A stretch of DNA of 64,000 nt from Salinicoccus luteus DSM 17002 (GTDB lineage: Bacteria; Bacillota; Bacilli; Staphylococcales; Salinicoccaceae), in contig NZ_JONV01000006.1 in assembly GCF_000712035.1 (NCBI RefSeq), positions 412,765-476,764 of the forward strand, read 5' to 3'. Each line of letters starts with the position of its first letter. Positions within the stretch are counted from its first letter, which is position 1. Shown in pieces: positions 1 to 8,671 of the stretch. The position numbers and the translations under genes are program-made. Below the pieces are notes generated by a model. That model saw only the letters and a program-made list of their open reading frames with translations. It was not told where the DNA came from and searched no databases.

Positions 1-255
1 CTTGGATGCATTACCCACCAGCAGATTACCGTTCCTGTCGTAGATCTCCCCCCTTGGCACGCTCTGGTTGATTTCAACGAACTGGGCATTCTCCACTTCT
101 TCCTGGTATGTATCCCCTTTTACAATCTGAAGATAGCCCAGCCGGAATACGAGCAGCAGGCAAAGCAGGAATACCAGCAGCATGATGATATTGATCCTCG
201 ATTTCATTATTTGCCTGTTTATCGTTTCAAGACTCTTTGTTTTTGCTCGTTTCAA
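1..255 (-). CDS. Class B penicillin-binding protein, N-terminal fragment (runs off left edge)
   Basis: Only the first 85 residues are inside the window. A basic start is followed by a hydrophobic membrane anchor (about residues 22 to 40), then LGYLQIVKG and SVPRGEIYDRNGNLLV, which mark the start of the PBP dimerisation domain of class B transpeptidases (peptidoglycan cross-linking at the outer membrane face). The TTG start at 255 follows AAGGAATGAG and gives a cytoplasmic tail ending TINRQIMKSRIN, which agrees with the tail I recall for staphylococcal PBP3; ATG at 207 is the alternative. In staphylococci pbp3 sits next to sodA, as here. The transpeptidase domain cannot be checked, so the exact paralogue is inferred. 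Confidence 0.85.
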   Translation of the reverse strand, partial: MKRAKTKSLETINRQIMKSRINIIMLLVFLLCLLLVFRLGYLQIVKGDTYQEEVENAQFVEINQSVPRGEIYDRNGNLLVGNASK

Positions 256-334
256 TCCTACTCATTCCTTTTTCCACTTAAAAATATGTAATGCCATTCT
301 ACCATATAATCGGCAGTCGGCATTTAAAAATCAA

Positions 335-364
335 ACAAAAAAAGAGCGGGTTTCCCCACTCTTT
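335..364 (-). terminator. Rho-independent terminator after sodA
   Basis: On the minus strand AAAGAGTGGG and CCCGCTCTTT pair around a four-base loop and are followed by a run of T. It lies 11 bases after the sodA stop codon and ends that transcript before the penicillin-binding protein gene. Confidence 0.85.
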
Positions 365-374
365 GAAGTACAGC

Positions 375-977
375 CTATTTTGCATTGCTGTAAAGTTCGT
401 TTACTTTGTCCCAATTGACTACGTTCCAAAATGCTTTCAGGTATTCTGGACGTTTGTTCTGATACTTCAGATAGTACGCATGCTCCCATACGTCCACACC
501 AAGGATTGGTGTCTTGCCATCTGTGACAGGGTTGTCCTGGTTTGGAGTGGAGACGATTTCGAGTTCTCCATTGTTTACAACCAGCCAAGCCCAGCCTGAA
601 CCGAATCGGCCTGCGCCTGCTGCTTCAAATTCTTCCTTGAATTTATCCACAGAGCCGAATTTGGATTCGATTGCATCTTTAACTTCGCCAGAAACCTCTT
701 TGGATTCAGGAGAGAGAAGTTTCCAGAATAGTGAGTGGTTCAAATGACCGCCGCCATTGTTTCTTACTGCCGTCTTCTTGTCTTCAGGAACTGAGTCGAG
801 ATTCTTGATGACATCTTCGATGGACTTGTTCTCAAGGTCCGTTCCTTTGACAGCATCATTGAGCTTGGTCACATAAGTGTTATGATGCTTTGTGTGGTGA
901 ATTTCCATAGTTTCTTTGTCGATGTGTGGTTCCAATGCATCATATGCATATGGTAGTTCTGGTAGTTCAAAAGCCAT
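375..977 (-). CDS. sodA: Superoxide dismutase (Mn/Fe)
   Basis: Converts superoxide to hydrogen peroxide and oxygen in the cytoplasm. The 200-residue length is normal. Metal ligands are visible: the first His in the HHTKHH segment (about residue 27), the second in [10 protein letters not shown], and Asp and His in DVWEHAYY. The reading frame is open for 46 codons further upstream, but the start [10 protein letters not shown] at 977 is set by GGAGGGGAATTAACT just before it and by family N-termini. It is a single-gene unit with its own promoter and terminator. Mn versus Fe use cannot be read from the sequence. Confidence 0.97.
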   Translation of the reverse strand: MAFELPELPYAYDALEPHIDKETMEIHHTKHHNTYVTKLNDAVKGTDLENKSIEDVIKNLDSVPEDKKTAVRNNGGGHLNHSLFWKLLSPESKEVSGEVKDAIESKFGSVDKFKEEFEAAGAGRFGSGWAWLVVNNGELEIVSTPNQDNPVTDGKTPILGVDVWEHAYYLKYQNKRPEYLKAFWNVVNWDKVNELYSNAK

Positions 978-1015
978 AGTTAATTCCCCTCCATGAGTAA
1001 ATTGTTTACATACCA

Positions 1016-1044
1016 AATATATCAATTCGGTGTTAAAATAACAA
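1016..1044 (-). promoter_or_regulatory. sodA sigma-A promoter
   Basis: Minus-strand TTGTTA (1044-1039), a 17-base spacer and TATATT (1021-1016), about 40 bases upstream of the sodA start codon. No obvious operator overlaps it. Confidence 0.6.
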
Positions 1045-1135
1045 ATGTATTGCCTGACGAAGTGTGATTTTTCAGACCTTGGTCTGAATCTGAAGGCAAA
1101 ACGCATGCATTTCATGAAAAAGGAAGCGTTATTTA

Positions 1136-1870
1136 ATGAAGTATTTCACTTTTTTCAAAAGGCTGCTGACTTTCAAGAAGTATCCCCTGTTTAGAACAGC
1201 CAACTTCAAACATATGCTCATCAATATACTGCTCATCTCCATATTGATCGCCCTCCCGAATATCATCTCACTGTTCCAGAGTGTCAATGCGACATCCGGC
1301 CTGGCCGACCTTGAATCGGAAATACCCGACTTCCGTATAGTGGACGGCGAATACGTCGGAGAGACGGATACAGTTTCAATCAGGGGAAATGATATCCTCT
1401 TCAGCGGCGACATGGCGACTGACGATATGGTGAACCGGGATTCCGGCATACTCATCGGTTTCCTGAGGGACGGCATCTACATCAGGGATGTACAGAATTC
1501 TGGGTTCGACTATTCATACATCAGCCAGGTTGAAACGGATGAGGACCTGAAGACCTTTATAGAACAGCAGACATCGAGCCTGTACTTCTATGTCATCGTC
1601 TATATCGTCTTCTATGTTGCCGTCATCATGTTTTTCGCAGTCATATTCCTTTCAGTGGGGGTATACGTCCTGCACCTGATATCACAGCTCATGAAGAAGA
1701 AGTCGCGGTTCATGAACTGGTTCAAGTTCTCCACGTTCGCCACTGTAGCCGTCCTGATTCCGATGATCGTGATACAGCTTGCTGCGGGACCGTTGCTGTG
1801 GTGGCTCTATATGCTCACCCTGCCGTTCTACTACCACTATTTCAAAAAGCTTCCCGTGGTGAAAGCGTAA
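1136..1870 (+). CDS. DUF1189 family membrane protein
   Basis: Predicted integral membrane protein of 244 residues. A first membrane segment lies at about 27-48. A long extracytoplasmic region (about 50-145) follows, then two close segments (about 148-180) and two more near the C-terminus (about 192-232), with positive residues ([10 protein letters not shown]) on the cytoplasmic loop. This layout and the place next to sodA and ispG are typical of the DUF1189 proteins of staphylococci and bacilli. Its biochemical role is unknown. The start is preceded by AAAAAGGAAG. It is divergent from sodA and reads toward ispG. Confidence 0.8.
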   Translation: MKYFTFFKRLLTFKKYPLFRTANFKHMLINILLISILIALPNIISLFQSVNATSGLADLESEIPDFRIVDGEYVGETDTVSIRGNDILFSGDMATDDMVNRDSGILIGFLRDGIYIRDVQNSGFDYSYISQVETDEDLKTFIEQQTSSLYFYVIVYIVFYVAVIMFFAVIFLSVGVYVLHLISQLMKKKSRFMNWFKFSTFATVAVLIPMIVIQLAAGPLLWWLYMLTLPFYYHYFKKLPVVKA

Positions 1871-1957
1871 TCACAAGGCACAACGTTTACATTTTCAATA
1901 AATATCTAGTATAATAGCAGTTGATTTAGAGAAACATTTAATATGAGGAGCTTGGTT

Positions 1958-3073
1958 ATGTCTCAAATTACACACCGTACCAATACACGACCTGTCAAGG
2001 TCGGCGATGTGACCATCGGCGGCGCCGATCAGATCATCATCCAGAGCATGACGACGACAAAAACTCATGATGTCGAAGCGACGGTAAAAGAGATTCATCG
2101 TCTGGAAGAAGCAGGATGCCAGATTGTACGTGTCGCATGTCCCAAAGAAGAAGATGCACTGGCCATTCCAGAAATAAAGAAGCAGATCAACATTCCACTT
2201 GTCGTGGATATCCATTTTGACTATAAACTTGCCCTGCTCGCTGTTGAAGGCGGTGCTGACAAGATCCGTATCAACCCGGGCAACATTGGTAAACGCGAGA
2301 AGGTTGAAGCGGTGGTTGAAGCCTGCAAGGCAAAAGGCATCCCAATCCGCATCGGCGTCAATGCCGGCAGCCTGGAGAGGCACATCATCAAAAAATACGG
2401 CTACCCTACTGCTGACGGCATGGTGGAGAGTGCCCTGCACCACATCCAGATCCTCGAGGACCTGGATTTCCATGACATCATCGTCTCCATGAAAGCCTCT
2501 GATGTCAACCTTGCCATCGAAGCCTACGAAAAGGCTGCGAAAGCGTTCGACTATCCACTCCATCTTGGAATCACCGAAAGTGGCACGCTGTTCGCCGGTA
2601 CCGTCAAAAGTGCTGCGGGACTTGGAGCCATCATTTCAAAAGGCATCGGCAATACGCTGCGGATTTCGCTCTCTGCCGACCCGGTCGAAGAAGTGAAAGT
2701 CGCGAAGGAACTGCTGAAAAGCTACGGGCTGGCAAGCAATGCTGCAACACTCATCGCCTGTCCGACATGTGGACGTATTGAAATCGACCTGATTGCGATA
2801 GCGAACGAAGTCGAGGAATACATTTCCACAATCAAGGCACCACTTAAAGTCGCAGTACTCGGCTGTGCCGTAAACGGACCCGGTGAAGCACGGGAAGCGG
2901 ATATCGGAATTGCCGGTGCCCGTGGAGAAGGCCTCTTGTTCATGCACGGTAAGACGGTCAGGAAAGTACCGGAAGAGACAATGGTCGATGAACTGAAGAA
3001 GGAAATCGACATACTTGCTGAAGAGCATTACGAGAAGGAACGCAAAGAAAAAGAGGAAGCGGCAAACAAATAA
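1958..3073 (+). CDS. ispG: 4-hydroxy-3-methylbut-2-en-1-yl diphosphate synthase
   Basis: IspG (GcpE) makes HMBPP from MEcPP in the non-mevalonate isoprenoid pathway and uses a 4Fe-4S cluster. Cluster cysteines are seen in [12 protein letters not shown] and [11 protein letters not shown], and the TIM-barrel start has [16 protein letters not shown] at 1943 is possible, but GAGGAG at 1945-1950 is the ribosome site for the ATG at 1958, giving 371 residues ([10 protein letters not shown]). The last enzyme of the same pathway, ispH, is 9 kb away in this window, so this organism uses the MEP route. Staphylococcus itself uses mevalonate, which is one reason to favour a Salinicoccus-like host. The C-terminus is rich in Lys and Glu. 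Confidence 0.96.
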   Translation: MSQITHRTNTRPVKVGDVTIGGADQIIIQSMTTTKTHDVEATVKEIHRLEEAGCQIVRVACPKEEDALAIPEIKKQINIPLVVDIHFDYKLALLAVEGGADKIRINPGNIGKREKVEAVVEACKAKGIPIRIGVNAGSLERHIIKKYGYPTADGMVESALHHIQILEDLDFHDIIVSMKASDVNLAIEAYEKAAKAFDYPLHLGITESGTLFAGTVKSAAGLGAIISKGIGNTLRISLSADPVEEVKVAKELLKSYGLASNAATLIACPTCGRIEIDLIAIANEVEEYISTIKAPLKVAVLGCAVNGPGEAREADIGIAGARGEGLLFMHGKTVRKVPEETMVDELKKEIDILAEEHYEKERKEKEEAANK

Positions 3074-3082
3074 TACAGAGCA

Positions 3083-3118
3083 GAATCCCCCGCAGCCAAA
3101 ATTGGCTGCGGGGGATTC
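3083..3118. terminator. Convergent terminator between ispG and the LysR gene
   Basis: A perfect 17-bp stem, GAATCCCCCGCAGCCAA paired with TTGGCTGCGGGGGATTC, with a two-base loop. It lies between two convergent genes. T runs on either side are short, so it may act in both directions. Confidence 0.8.
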
Positions 3119-3134
3119 TTCAGTTCGGCCTCCT

Positions 3135-4001
3135 TCAGCTTTCCTGCTGAAGCTTGAAGGCCTGTACGGTCTGGATGAACTTGTCCATTGTGCGGGTAAG
3201 GTAGGCCTCCTTGTTCCAGATGAAGTCCGTCGAAATATCGCTGTACATCTCAGGAATATCATGGGCATGGACTTCCCCTGCTCGGATGAGTGGCTGGACG
3301 GTGGATTTCGGAACGAGGCTGATGCCGAGGTCGGACCGGATACTTCCGATGATCGTCTCAAGCGTGCCGAATTCCAGGATTTTTGCGTGCATCACCCCTT
3401 CGTCCATAAGCCACCTCTCCAGATTTTCCCGATAGCTGCATCCCTTCTTGAAGACGAGCATAGGTTGGCTCTTCAGATCGTCCATGCTGATTTCGGGCGT
3501 ACTTGAGACAAGAGTGAGGGTCTCACGGAAGATTTCTATCCTGTTCACTTTTGGATTCGGCTCAAAATTTGCGACGAATGCGCCATCCAGCTGCCTCTCC
3601 ATTATTCGGGCAGTGATATTGGCCGTTACATCGGACGCCAGGGATAATGTCGTTCCAGGATAGGTACGCTGGAACATGGAAAGGATGTCCGGCAGCCTCG
3701 CGATGGTTTCCACCGTACCGATACTGAGGCTGCCGGAAGGGCTGTCGATGTCCTTGAAATCCCTTTCCATGTCATGGATGAGGCCCAGTATCTGACGGGC
3801 ATAGTCTTCCAGCTTACGTCCTTCGGAAGTAAGTGTCGTCCCTCTGCTGTGGCGGAGGAAAAGCTGTGTATCCAGTTCCGTCTCCAGGACCTTGATTCGT
3901 GCCGTCACATGAGACTGGACGAAATTCAATGCCTTTGCCCCTTTGCTGATGCTGCCTGCCTCTGCTACGCTCTGGAAAATCCGCAGATCTTTGAGTTCCA
4001 T
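3135..4001 (-). CDS. LysR family transcriptional regulator
   Basis: DNA-binding regulator of 288 residues. The N-terminal winged helix-turn-helix covers about residues 1-60 (MELKDLRIFQSVAEAGSISK ... QSHVTARIKVLE ... FLRHSRGTTLT). The rest is the periplasmic-binding-protein-like effector domain. The start at 4001 follows GGGGAGGGACAGG; an in-frame ATG farther out lacks a good ribosome site. It lies just downstream of the SolA-like oxidase on the same strand with a gap of about 115 bases, so that oxidase is a possible target. The effector is unknown. Confidence 0.93.
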   Translation of the reverse strand: MELKDLRIFQSVAEAGSISKGAKALNFVQSHVTARIKVLETELDTQLFLRHSRGTTLTSEGRKLEDYARQILGLIHDMERDFKDIDSPSGSLSIGTVETIARLPDILSMFQRTYPGTTLSLASDVTANITARIMERQLDGAFVANFEPNPKVNRIEIFRETLTLVSSTPEISMDDLKSQPMLVFKKGCSYRENLERWLMDEGVMHAKILEFGTLETIIGSIRSDLGISLVPKSTVQPLIRAGEVHAHDIPEMYSDISTDFIWNKEAYLTRTMDKFIQTVQAFKLQQES

Positions 4002-4116
4002 CCTGTCCCTCCCCATCATATTCATATCAAGTGATTTTCAATCATTATACATGAGGTTGAGGGACGGTACAATTAAATTTTAAATATTCTGATATAAAAG
4101 GTTTTTGGCGGTCTCT

Positions 4117-5280
4117 TCAGAGTTTTTCTGCACTCTGTTGCTGGAGGACTGGGCGCGTCGCTGAAAATAGGGAAATATCGAATGGGGTCCTGCCCTCAGT
4201 GACAAGGTCGCCAAGAATCTCACCGACGACGCTCGAGAACTTGTAGCCATGACCGGAAAAACCGGCGGCAATGGCAACATGTGGATGATCCGGATGCTTG
4301 TCGATGATGAAATGTTCATCCGGGGTGTTCGTGAAAATGCACACCTTACCGACATTGAGTCTGCCGTTTGCTTCTTTCATCTGGGCATCCAGGAAATGTC
4401 TCAGATCACTTTCATCCTTGTCATAAGCACCGAATTCCCTGTTCATGTATTCCGGGTCCATGTCGTCGCCGTTATCATAGCGGCCGACCTTGAGTCCTGC
4501 CCCATCAATGCAAGGGAAGCCGTAATATACACTGTCCGTCAGGTCGGCAAAGAACCCGGGGAAGGTGTCCGATCTGTACAGGGCATCATCCGATTTGAAC
4601 CAGGCAATCGCCCTACGGCTCGGTGTGAGTTTGAGATTCAAGCTAAGGTCATCCAGTATTCTCTTGTTCCATGCACCGCCGCTGATGATGAGCTTGTCTG
4701 AAGTATATGAGGCATCGTGAGTCGACACTCTGGCGGAACTTTCATGTACCTCTATTTCCTGTACCAGTGAATTCACTTTGAGTTCAGCACCGTTTTCGAG
4801 AGCCAGCCTCCGGAATGTACGGATGCAATTTTCGCTGAACAGCACCCCGGCATCCGGTTCGTAGCATCCCACGTGATCATCATCGACAGAGATGCCGGCC
4901 CAGCGTTCATTGATCTCATCGGCAGAAAGGGTTTCGATATTCAGGTCATATGCCCGTCCCCCTTCAATGGCCTGGCTTACAAAGCTCGACTGTGGAGGTC
5001 CATATGTCAGGACGCCCGTTTTGCGGAAGATTGTTTCCGTCGTCTCCTTCTGAAGGTCATCCCATAGTTTCTGTGCGCGCATGGCAAGGGGGACATAATC
5101 GAAGCCCTCCCCGCAGGCATGCCGGATTAGTCGTGTATCCCCACTATGGCTGCCGTTCGCATGCGGCGGATCGAAAGCATCAATCATGAGTGTCCGGACC
5201 CCCTTTTTGGACAGGTAGTACCCAGCAGCCATTCCCATGGAACCTGCACCGACAATGATGACATCATAATGTTTCTCCAT
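4117..5280 (-). CDS. Monomeric sarcosine / N-methyl amino acid oxidase (SolA-like flavoprotein)
   Basis: FAD-dependent oxidase of 387 residues that removes N-methyl groups from small amino acids and releases formaldehyde and H2O2. The FAD-binding N-terminus reads VIIVGAGSMGMAAGYYLS, and SHSGDTRLIRHA is typical of monomeric sarcosine oxidase and N-methyltryptophan oxidase. The cysteine that carries covalent FAD in this family lies in VCIFTNTPDEHFIID, and GFSGHGYKFSS closes the active site. The start at 5280 follows GGGGAGAG; the frame is open upstream but without ribosome sites. Its formaldehyde product may link it to the formaldehyde dehydrogenase at 36.8 kb (inference). The substrate is unknown. 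Confidence 0.9.
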   Translation of the reverse strand: MEKHYDVIIVGAGSMGMAAGYYLSKKGVRTLMIDAFDPPHANGSHSGDTRLIRHACGEGFDYVPLAMRAQKLWDDLQKETTETIFRKTGVLTYGPPQSSFVSQAIEGGRAYDLNIETLSADEINERWAGISVDDDHVGCYEPDAGVLFSENCIRTFRRLALENGAELKVNSLVQEIEVHESSARVSTHDASYTSDKLIISGGAWNKRILDDLSLNLKLTPSRRAIAWFKSDDALYRSDTFPGFFADLTDSVYYGFPCIDGAGLKVGRYDNGDDMDPEYMNREFGAYDKDESDLRHFLDAQMKEANGRLNVGKVCIFTNTPDEHFIIDKHPDHPHVAIAAGFSGHGYKFSSVVGEILGDLVTEGRTPFDISLFSATRPVLQQQSAEKL

Positions 5281-5411
5281 AATATCTCTCCCCTTCAGGA
5301 AAAGCAGCCCATCCCCGGGATGCTTCCATCTGTTTGCATTCATCATACTTACATATTCGACAAGTGTAAAATGACTGGTTGAGATATGTTCCATCACAGA
5401 TGAAGATGGCA

Positions 5412-5442
5412 ATAAAAACCGGAACCTCCTGCAAGGTTCCGG
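5412..5442 (-). terminator. Terminator of the GntR/ABC operon
   Basis: Minus-strand stem CCGGAACCT / AGGTTCCGG followed by TTTTTATT, just after the stop codon of the membrane subunit gene. Confidence 0.85.
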
Positions 5443-5448
5443 CACATC

Positions 5449-6102
5449 CTAGACCATATCGTGTTTCGTAATATTCCTCTGAGTTATTGCATAGCTGATG
5501 ATGAACAGCACAATGCCGACAGCGAGTGTGTAGATCGGCAGCTCGTACAGATAGAAATCCATCCCGGGCATTCTCCGGTCAAGCTGGTTGACATTGACCA
5601 GCGGCATGAAGTGGAACAGTAACGTCATCAGCATGGGCACACCGTAGATGACATATCCGGTGGACAGATACCGTAGCCAATACTTCCCATATCCAAGATA
5701 GTACAGGCTCATGACTATCAGGCTCACGCCCATCAGCATCATAAAGCCATATAGATAATATGTTTCCTGAGTGATCGCCATGTAGCTGCCGAATATGGCG
5801 GCAGTCAAAACCATCATGACCATATAGTAGATATAGTCTCCCCTAATGATGTTCCTCTTGGTGTTGGGTAGGGAAAAGTAGAAGTAATGACTATCATCCG
5901 ATTTAAGCATATAGTGGATGTTCAGGTACGCGGAGGTAGTATAGACCACTGCAATGACATTGAGTACATTGATGAATGGCATCAGGCTCCCCCTGTAATC
6001 AGATAATGACAGTGCCATGAGCAGGTTTATGAGAATCGTAGATATTCCGAGATACCATATCCATTTTGACTGGAACAGGTTCAGGTAGAGCTGTTTACCC
6101 AT
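5449..6102 (-). CDS. ABC-2 type transporter membrane subunit
   Basis: Predicted membrane protein of 217 residues with about six segments (near 17-37, 42-62, 92-112, 118-140, 145-165, 190-210) and no soluble domain. It is the last gene of a GntR - ATPase - permease unit and its start overlaps the ATPase gene by eight bases (ribosome site AGGGGGGTCGAC). Such units in Gram-positives export peptides or respond to cell-envelope stress (YtrA-type operons; PmtRAB of Staphylococcus is a known example). The substrate cannot be read from the sequence. Confidence 0.8.
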   Translation of the reverse strand: MGKQLYLNLFQSKWIWYLGISTILINLLMALSLSDYRGSLMPFINVLNVIAVVYTTSAYLNIHYMLKSDDSHYFYFSLPNTKRNIIRGDYIYYMVMMVLTAAIFGSYMAITQETYYLYGFMMLMGVSLIVMSLYYLGYGKYWLRYLSTGYVIYGVPMLMTLLFHFMPLVNVNQLDRRMPGMDFYLYELPIYTLAVGIVLFIISYAITQRNITKHDMV

Positions 6103-6967
6103 TGTCGACCCCCCTTTTCCCCTTTTTTATGAAGTACATCATTTCATCTATCGTCAGATTTTCAATCAATACCTTTCTCCCATAAAGTTCATCGAGTGCC
6201 TGAGGTTCTTTCGTCATCGCTTCAAATCCGAGTGCGTTTATGGTTGTGCCGATCAGCAGTTCACCTGCATCATCGACGATCTGTCGGTCTCCTTTTACTT
6301 TCCTATAGGACTCGAAGAGCACATCCTTGTCCATGTCGAACAGCACTTCCCCGTCATCAATCATTACGATATAGTCGGCAACCTTCTCCAAGTCTGTCGT
6401 GATATGCGTGCTGAAGAGTATCGTGACATCTTCGTCTATCATGAGTGTCTGCAGAATATCCAGCAGTTCCATCCTGAAGGTTGGATCGAGGTTCGACGTC
6501 GGTTCGTCCAGAATCAGCAGCTCGGCCTCATGGCTTAAGGCAATCGCGATGGAGAGTTTCACCTTTTCCCCTGTGGACAGGAATTTGACTTTGCTTATGG
6601 CATCCACGTTGAACCTTTCCAGATATGCAAAGAATGTATCAGCATGCCAATTATTATAGTAGATGGTCAAAAGTCCATTGAGCCTTTTCGGACTGATGTT
6701 CTGTGGAAAACGGTCTTCGGCGAATACCAGTCCGATACGGTTCAGCAGCTCTTCCCTTTCCATTTCAAGATCCTTATCCAGTATGCTGATCCGTCCTCCG
6801 TCCTGCTTTTTCAATGCCAGCATATGATGAATCAATGTGGATTTTCCCGACCCATTCTCCCCGATCAGACCGGTGATATAGCCTTTTCTGATATTGAGGT
6901 TGACATCCTTCAATCTGAACCTGCCCATATTCTTGTCCAACCCTTTGACTGTAACAGCATCCATCAT
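6095..6967 (-). CDS. ABC transporter ATP-binding protein
   Basis: Cytoplasmic ATPase of 290 residues. Walker A GENGSGKST (about residue 36), signature loop LSTGEKVKLS in place of the usual LSGGQ, Walker B ELLILDEPTSNLD, and the switch His in LFSTHITTDLE. The C-terminal 80 residues are the extra domain common in drug and peptide exporters of this type. Its ATG overlaps the regulator stop codon (ATGA) behind GGAGGAGGATCA, so the two are translationally coupled. It pairs with the permease encoded just downstream. Confidence 0.93.
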   Translation of the reverse strand: MMDAVTVKGLDKNMGRFRLKDVNLNIRKGYITGLIGENGSGKSTLIHHMLALKKQDGGRISILDKDLEMEREELLNRIGLVFAEDRFPQNISPKRLNGLLTIYYNNWHADTFFAYLERFNVDAISKVKFLSTGEKVKLSIAIALSHEAELLILDEPTSNLDPTFRMELLDILQTLMIDEDVTILFSTHITTDLEKVADYIVMIDDGEVLFDMDKDVLFESYRKVKGDRQIVDDAGELLIGTTINALGFEAMTKEPQALDELYGRKVLIENLTIDEMMYFIKKGKRGVDNG

Positions 6968-7338
6968 TGATCCTCCTCCATCACTTTCATCATTTCCACC
7001 AGTTCTTCGGTGGACAGGTCTATTTTCTTCGCTGTTGAAAGCAGCTCCTCCAACTTCTTTTCAACTTCAATCAAGAGCTGTTCTCTTCTGTTTTCGTTAT
7101 TCTGTTCACTGACGTATGTGCCCTTTCCAACGACCGAATATACATATCCGGCGGCTTCAAGGTCCTGGTATGCCCTTTTCGTTGTGATGATGCTGATGCT
7201 CAGTTCCTTGGCCAGCTTACGCATCGATAATAAAGGATCGCCCGGCCTCAATGCGCCCGTCATGATAAGACGTATGATTTCATTCTTCAGCTGCTCATAT
7301 ATTGGAACATCGCTCCGGTTGGATAACTTTATATCCAA
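6964..7338 (-). CDS. GntR family regulator, YtrA subfamily
   Basis: Small repressor of 124 residues: winged helix (PIYEQLKNEIIRLIMTGALR ... DPLLSMRKLAKELSISIITTKRAYQDLE) followed only by a short helical dimerisation tail, which defines the YtrA subfamily that controls linked ABC exporters. The start is TTG at 7338 behind GGAGGTGG; the nearby ATG is out of frame. First gene of the operon with the ATPase and permease, and probably autoregulatory through the palindrome over its promoter. Confidence 0.93.
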   Translation of the reverse strand: MDIKLSNRSDVPIYEQLKNEIIRLIMTGALRPGDPLLSMRKLAKELSISIITTKRAYQDLEAAGYVYSVVGKGTYVSEQNNENRREQLLIEVEKKLEELLSTAKKIDLSTEELVEMMKVMEEDQ

Positions 7339-7361
7339 TCATCCCACCTCCATATATACTG

Positions 7362-7399
7362 TGTATATATAATATATACAATATAAACAGTGTAGTCAA
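7362..7399 (-). promoter_or_regulatory. Promoter and palindromic operator of the GntR/ABC operon
   Basis: Minus-strand TTGACT (7399-7394), 17 bases, TATATT (7376-7371). The -10 lies in a perfect 19-bp palindrome, TGTATATAT-A-ATATATACA (7362-7380). TATACA-type palindromes are the known operator form of YtrA-type regulators, so self-repression is the simplest reading. Confidence 0.8.
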
Positions 7400-7400
7400 T

Positions 7401-7432
7401 ATAAAAAAACCAGAATCTATGAGATTCTGGTT
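7401..7432 (-). terminator. Terminator overlapping the 3' end of zur
   Basis: AACCAGAATCT / AGATTCTGGTT stem with a three-base loop and a T run on the minus strand. The upstream arm is part of the last codons of zur, and the T run ends almost at the -35 of the next operon. Confidence 0.85.
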
Positions 7433-7845
7433 TTTCTGCATACTCCACACAGACCGTAGAGTTCCACTTTATGGTTCTTTATTTCCACATCATCCAGTTC
7501 ATCCTGCCATGTTTCAACGGGACAATAGCGGATGACTTTTGTGTCCCCGCATTCATCACATATGAAATGGTGATGGTGATGGGTGGTACATGAAATCTTG
7601 TAGTGCATCTCACCGGACAGGGTGGTCTGTTCAAGGATTTCTATATCCTTCAGGGTATATAGGTTGCGGTAGATTGTGTCATAGCTGATGCCTGGATAGT
7701 CAGCGTTCAGCAGCTCCTGAACATCCTTGGCACTCAAGTACCTGTCTTCATCCAAAAACAGTTCAATCATACGCATTCTTTTCTGCGTGATCTTAAGTTT
7801 ATTTTCCTGGAGTCTCTCTTTATACTGAGTCAATCGGTTCTCCAC
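7417..7845 (-). CDS. zur: Zinc uptake regulator, Fur family
   Basis: Zn(II)-dependent repressor of 142 residues. The winged helix has ISYDTIYRNLYTL. The C-terminal domain carries HHHHHFICDECG and the second zinc pair CGVC, the structural Zn site of Fur-family proteins. It is the last gene of znuC-znuB-zur, and its GTG start lies 26 bases inside the end of the permease gene behind TAGGAGTG. This gene order is standard in staphylococci, which supports Zur over Fur or PerR. It should bind the boxes upstream of znuC and so repress its own operon when zinc is plentiful. Confidence 0.92.
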   Translation of the reverse strand: MENRLTQYKERLQENKLKITQKRMRMIELFLDEDRYLSAKDVQELLNADYPGISYDTIYRNLYTLKDIEILEQTTLSGEMHYKISCTTHHHHHFICDECGDTKVIRYCPVETWQDELDDVEIKNHKVELYGLCGVCRKTRIS

Positions 7846-8671
7846 GTTTTTTCACTCCTATACGGTCGAGAATTATGGTCGCCGCCAGAATGGCCAGCGA
7901 AACGAGTACGATCGTCCCCCCTGGGGAGATGTCGAGATGGAAGCTCATGAACAGCCCGGCGATGACCGCGAATTCACCGAATATGACACTCATGACCATC
8001 AACTGACGGAAGCTTGAGGTGATGCGCATCGCTGAGGCCACCGGCAATGTCATCAGGGCACTGACAAGCAGGATACCGACGATCCGCATCGAAGCACTGA
8101 TGACAAGGGCCACGACGATGATGAACATGAAGTGGATCCACTTGTTTATATTCATGACGTTCGCATATTCTTCATCAAAGGAGACGAGAAACATCTCCTT
8201 GTACAGCAGGTAGATAAAGATGAGGACGATGACACCGATGACGGAAATCAGAATCAGGTCAATACTGCTCACTGCGCTGATACTTCCGAAAAGATATCCG
8301 AACAGATCCTGATTGAAGCCGTCAGCAAGTGATAAAAATAGTACGCTGAGCGCCACCCCGAAGCTCATGATGATCGGTATGGCGAGTTCCTGATAATGAT
8401 TGTAGACCGTACGCAGCCGCTCAATGCCAAGAGCCCCGAGAACGGAGAAGATGATGCCTGTAATGAGCGGATTGATGGTCATTCCAATCAGCGAGGACAG
8501 ATAGACGCCAAATGTAATGCCGCCCAACGTGACGTGGCTGAGTGCATCCGCAATCAATGACAGCCTTCTGATGACGATGAAAGTGCCGATCAGAGGGGCA
8601 ATCAGCCCGGCGACCAGACCACTGATGAATGAATATCGGATGAAGTCATATTCGAACAGAGCCTGAATCAT
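7820..8671 (-). CDS. znuB: Zinc ABC transporter permease (ZnuB-like)
   Basis: Integral membrane subunit of 283 residues with eight to nine predicted segments. It belongs to the metal-type ABC-3 permease family, shown by IRRLSLIADALSHVTLGG near residue 40 and by MRIVGILLVSALMTLPVA. ATGA overlap with the ATPase gene upstream. The substrate-binding lipoprotein is not encoded here, as in staphylococci, where it is elsewhere. Zinc rather than manganese is inferred from zur in the same operon. Confidence 0.92.
   Translation of the reverse strand: MIQALFEYDFIRYSFISGLVAGLIAPLIGTFIVIRRLSLIADALSHVTLGGITFGVYLSSLIGMTINPLITGIIFSVLGALGIERLRTVYNHYQELAIPIIMSFGVALSVLFLSLADGFNQDLFGYLFGSISAVSSIDLILISVIGVIVLIFIYLLYKEMFLVSFDEEYANVMNINKWIHFMFIIVVALVISASMRIVGILLVSALMTLPVASAMRITSSFRQLMVMSVIFGEFAVIAGLFMSFHLDISPGGTIVLVSLAILAATIILDRIGVKKRGEPIDSV

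Noticed and set aside
182..599. Overlapping plus-strand frames opposite the 3' end of sodA
   Set aside because: They cross the sodA terminator, have no ribosome sites and shadow a strongly conserved gene.
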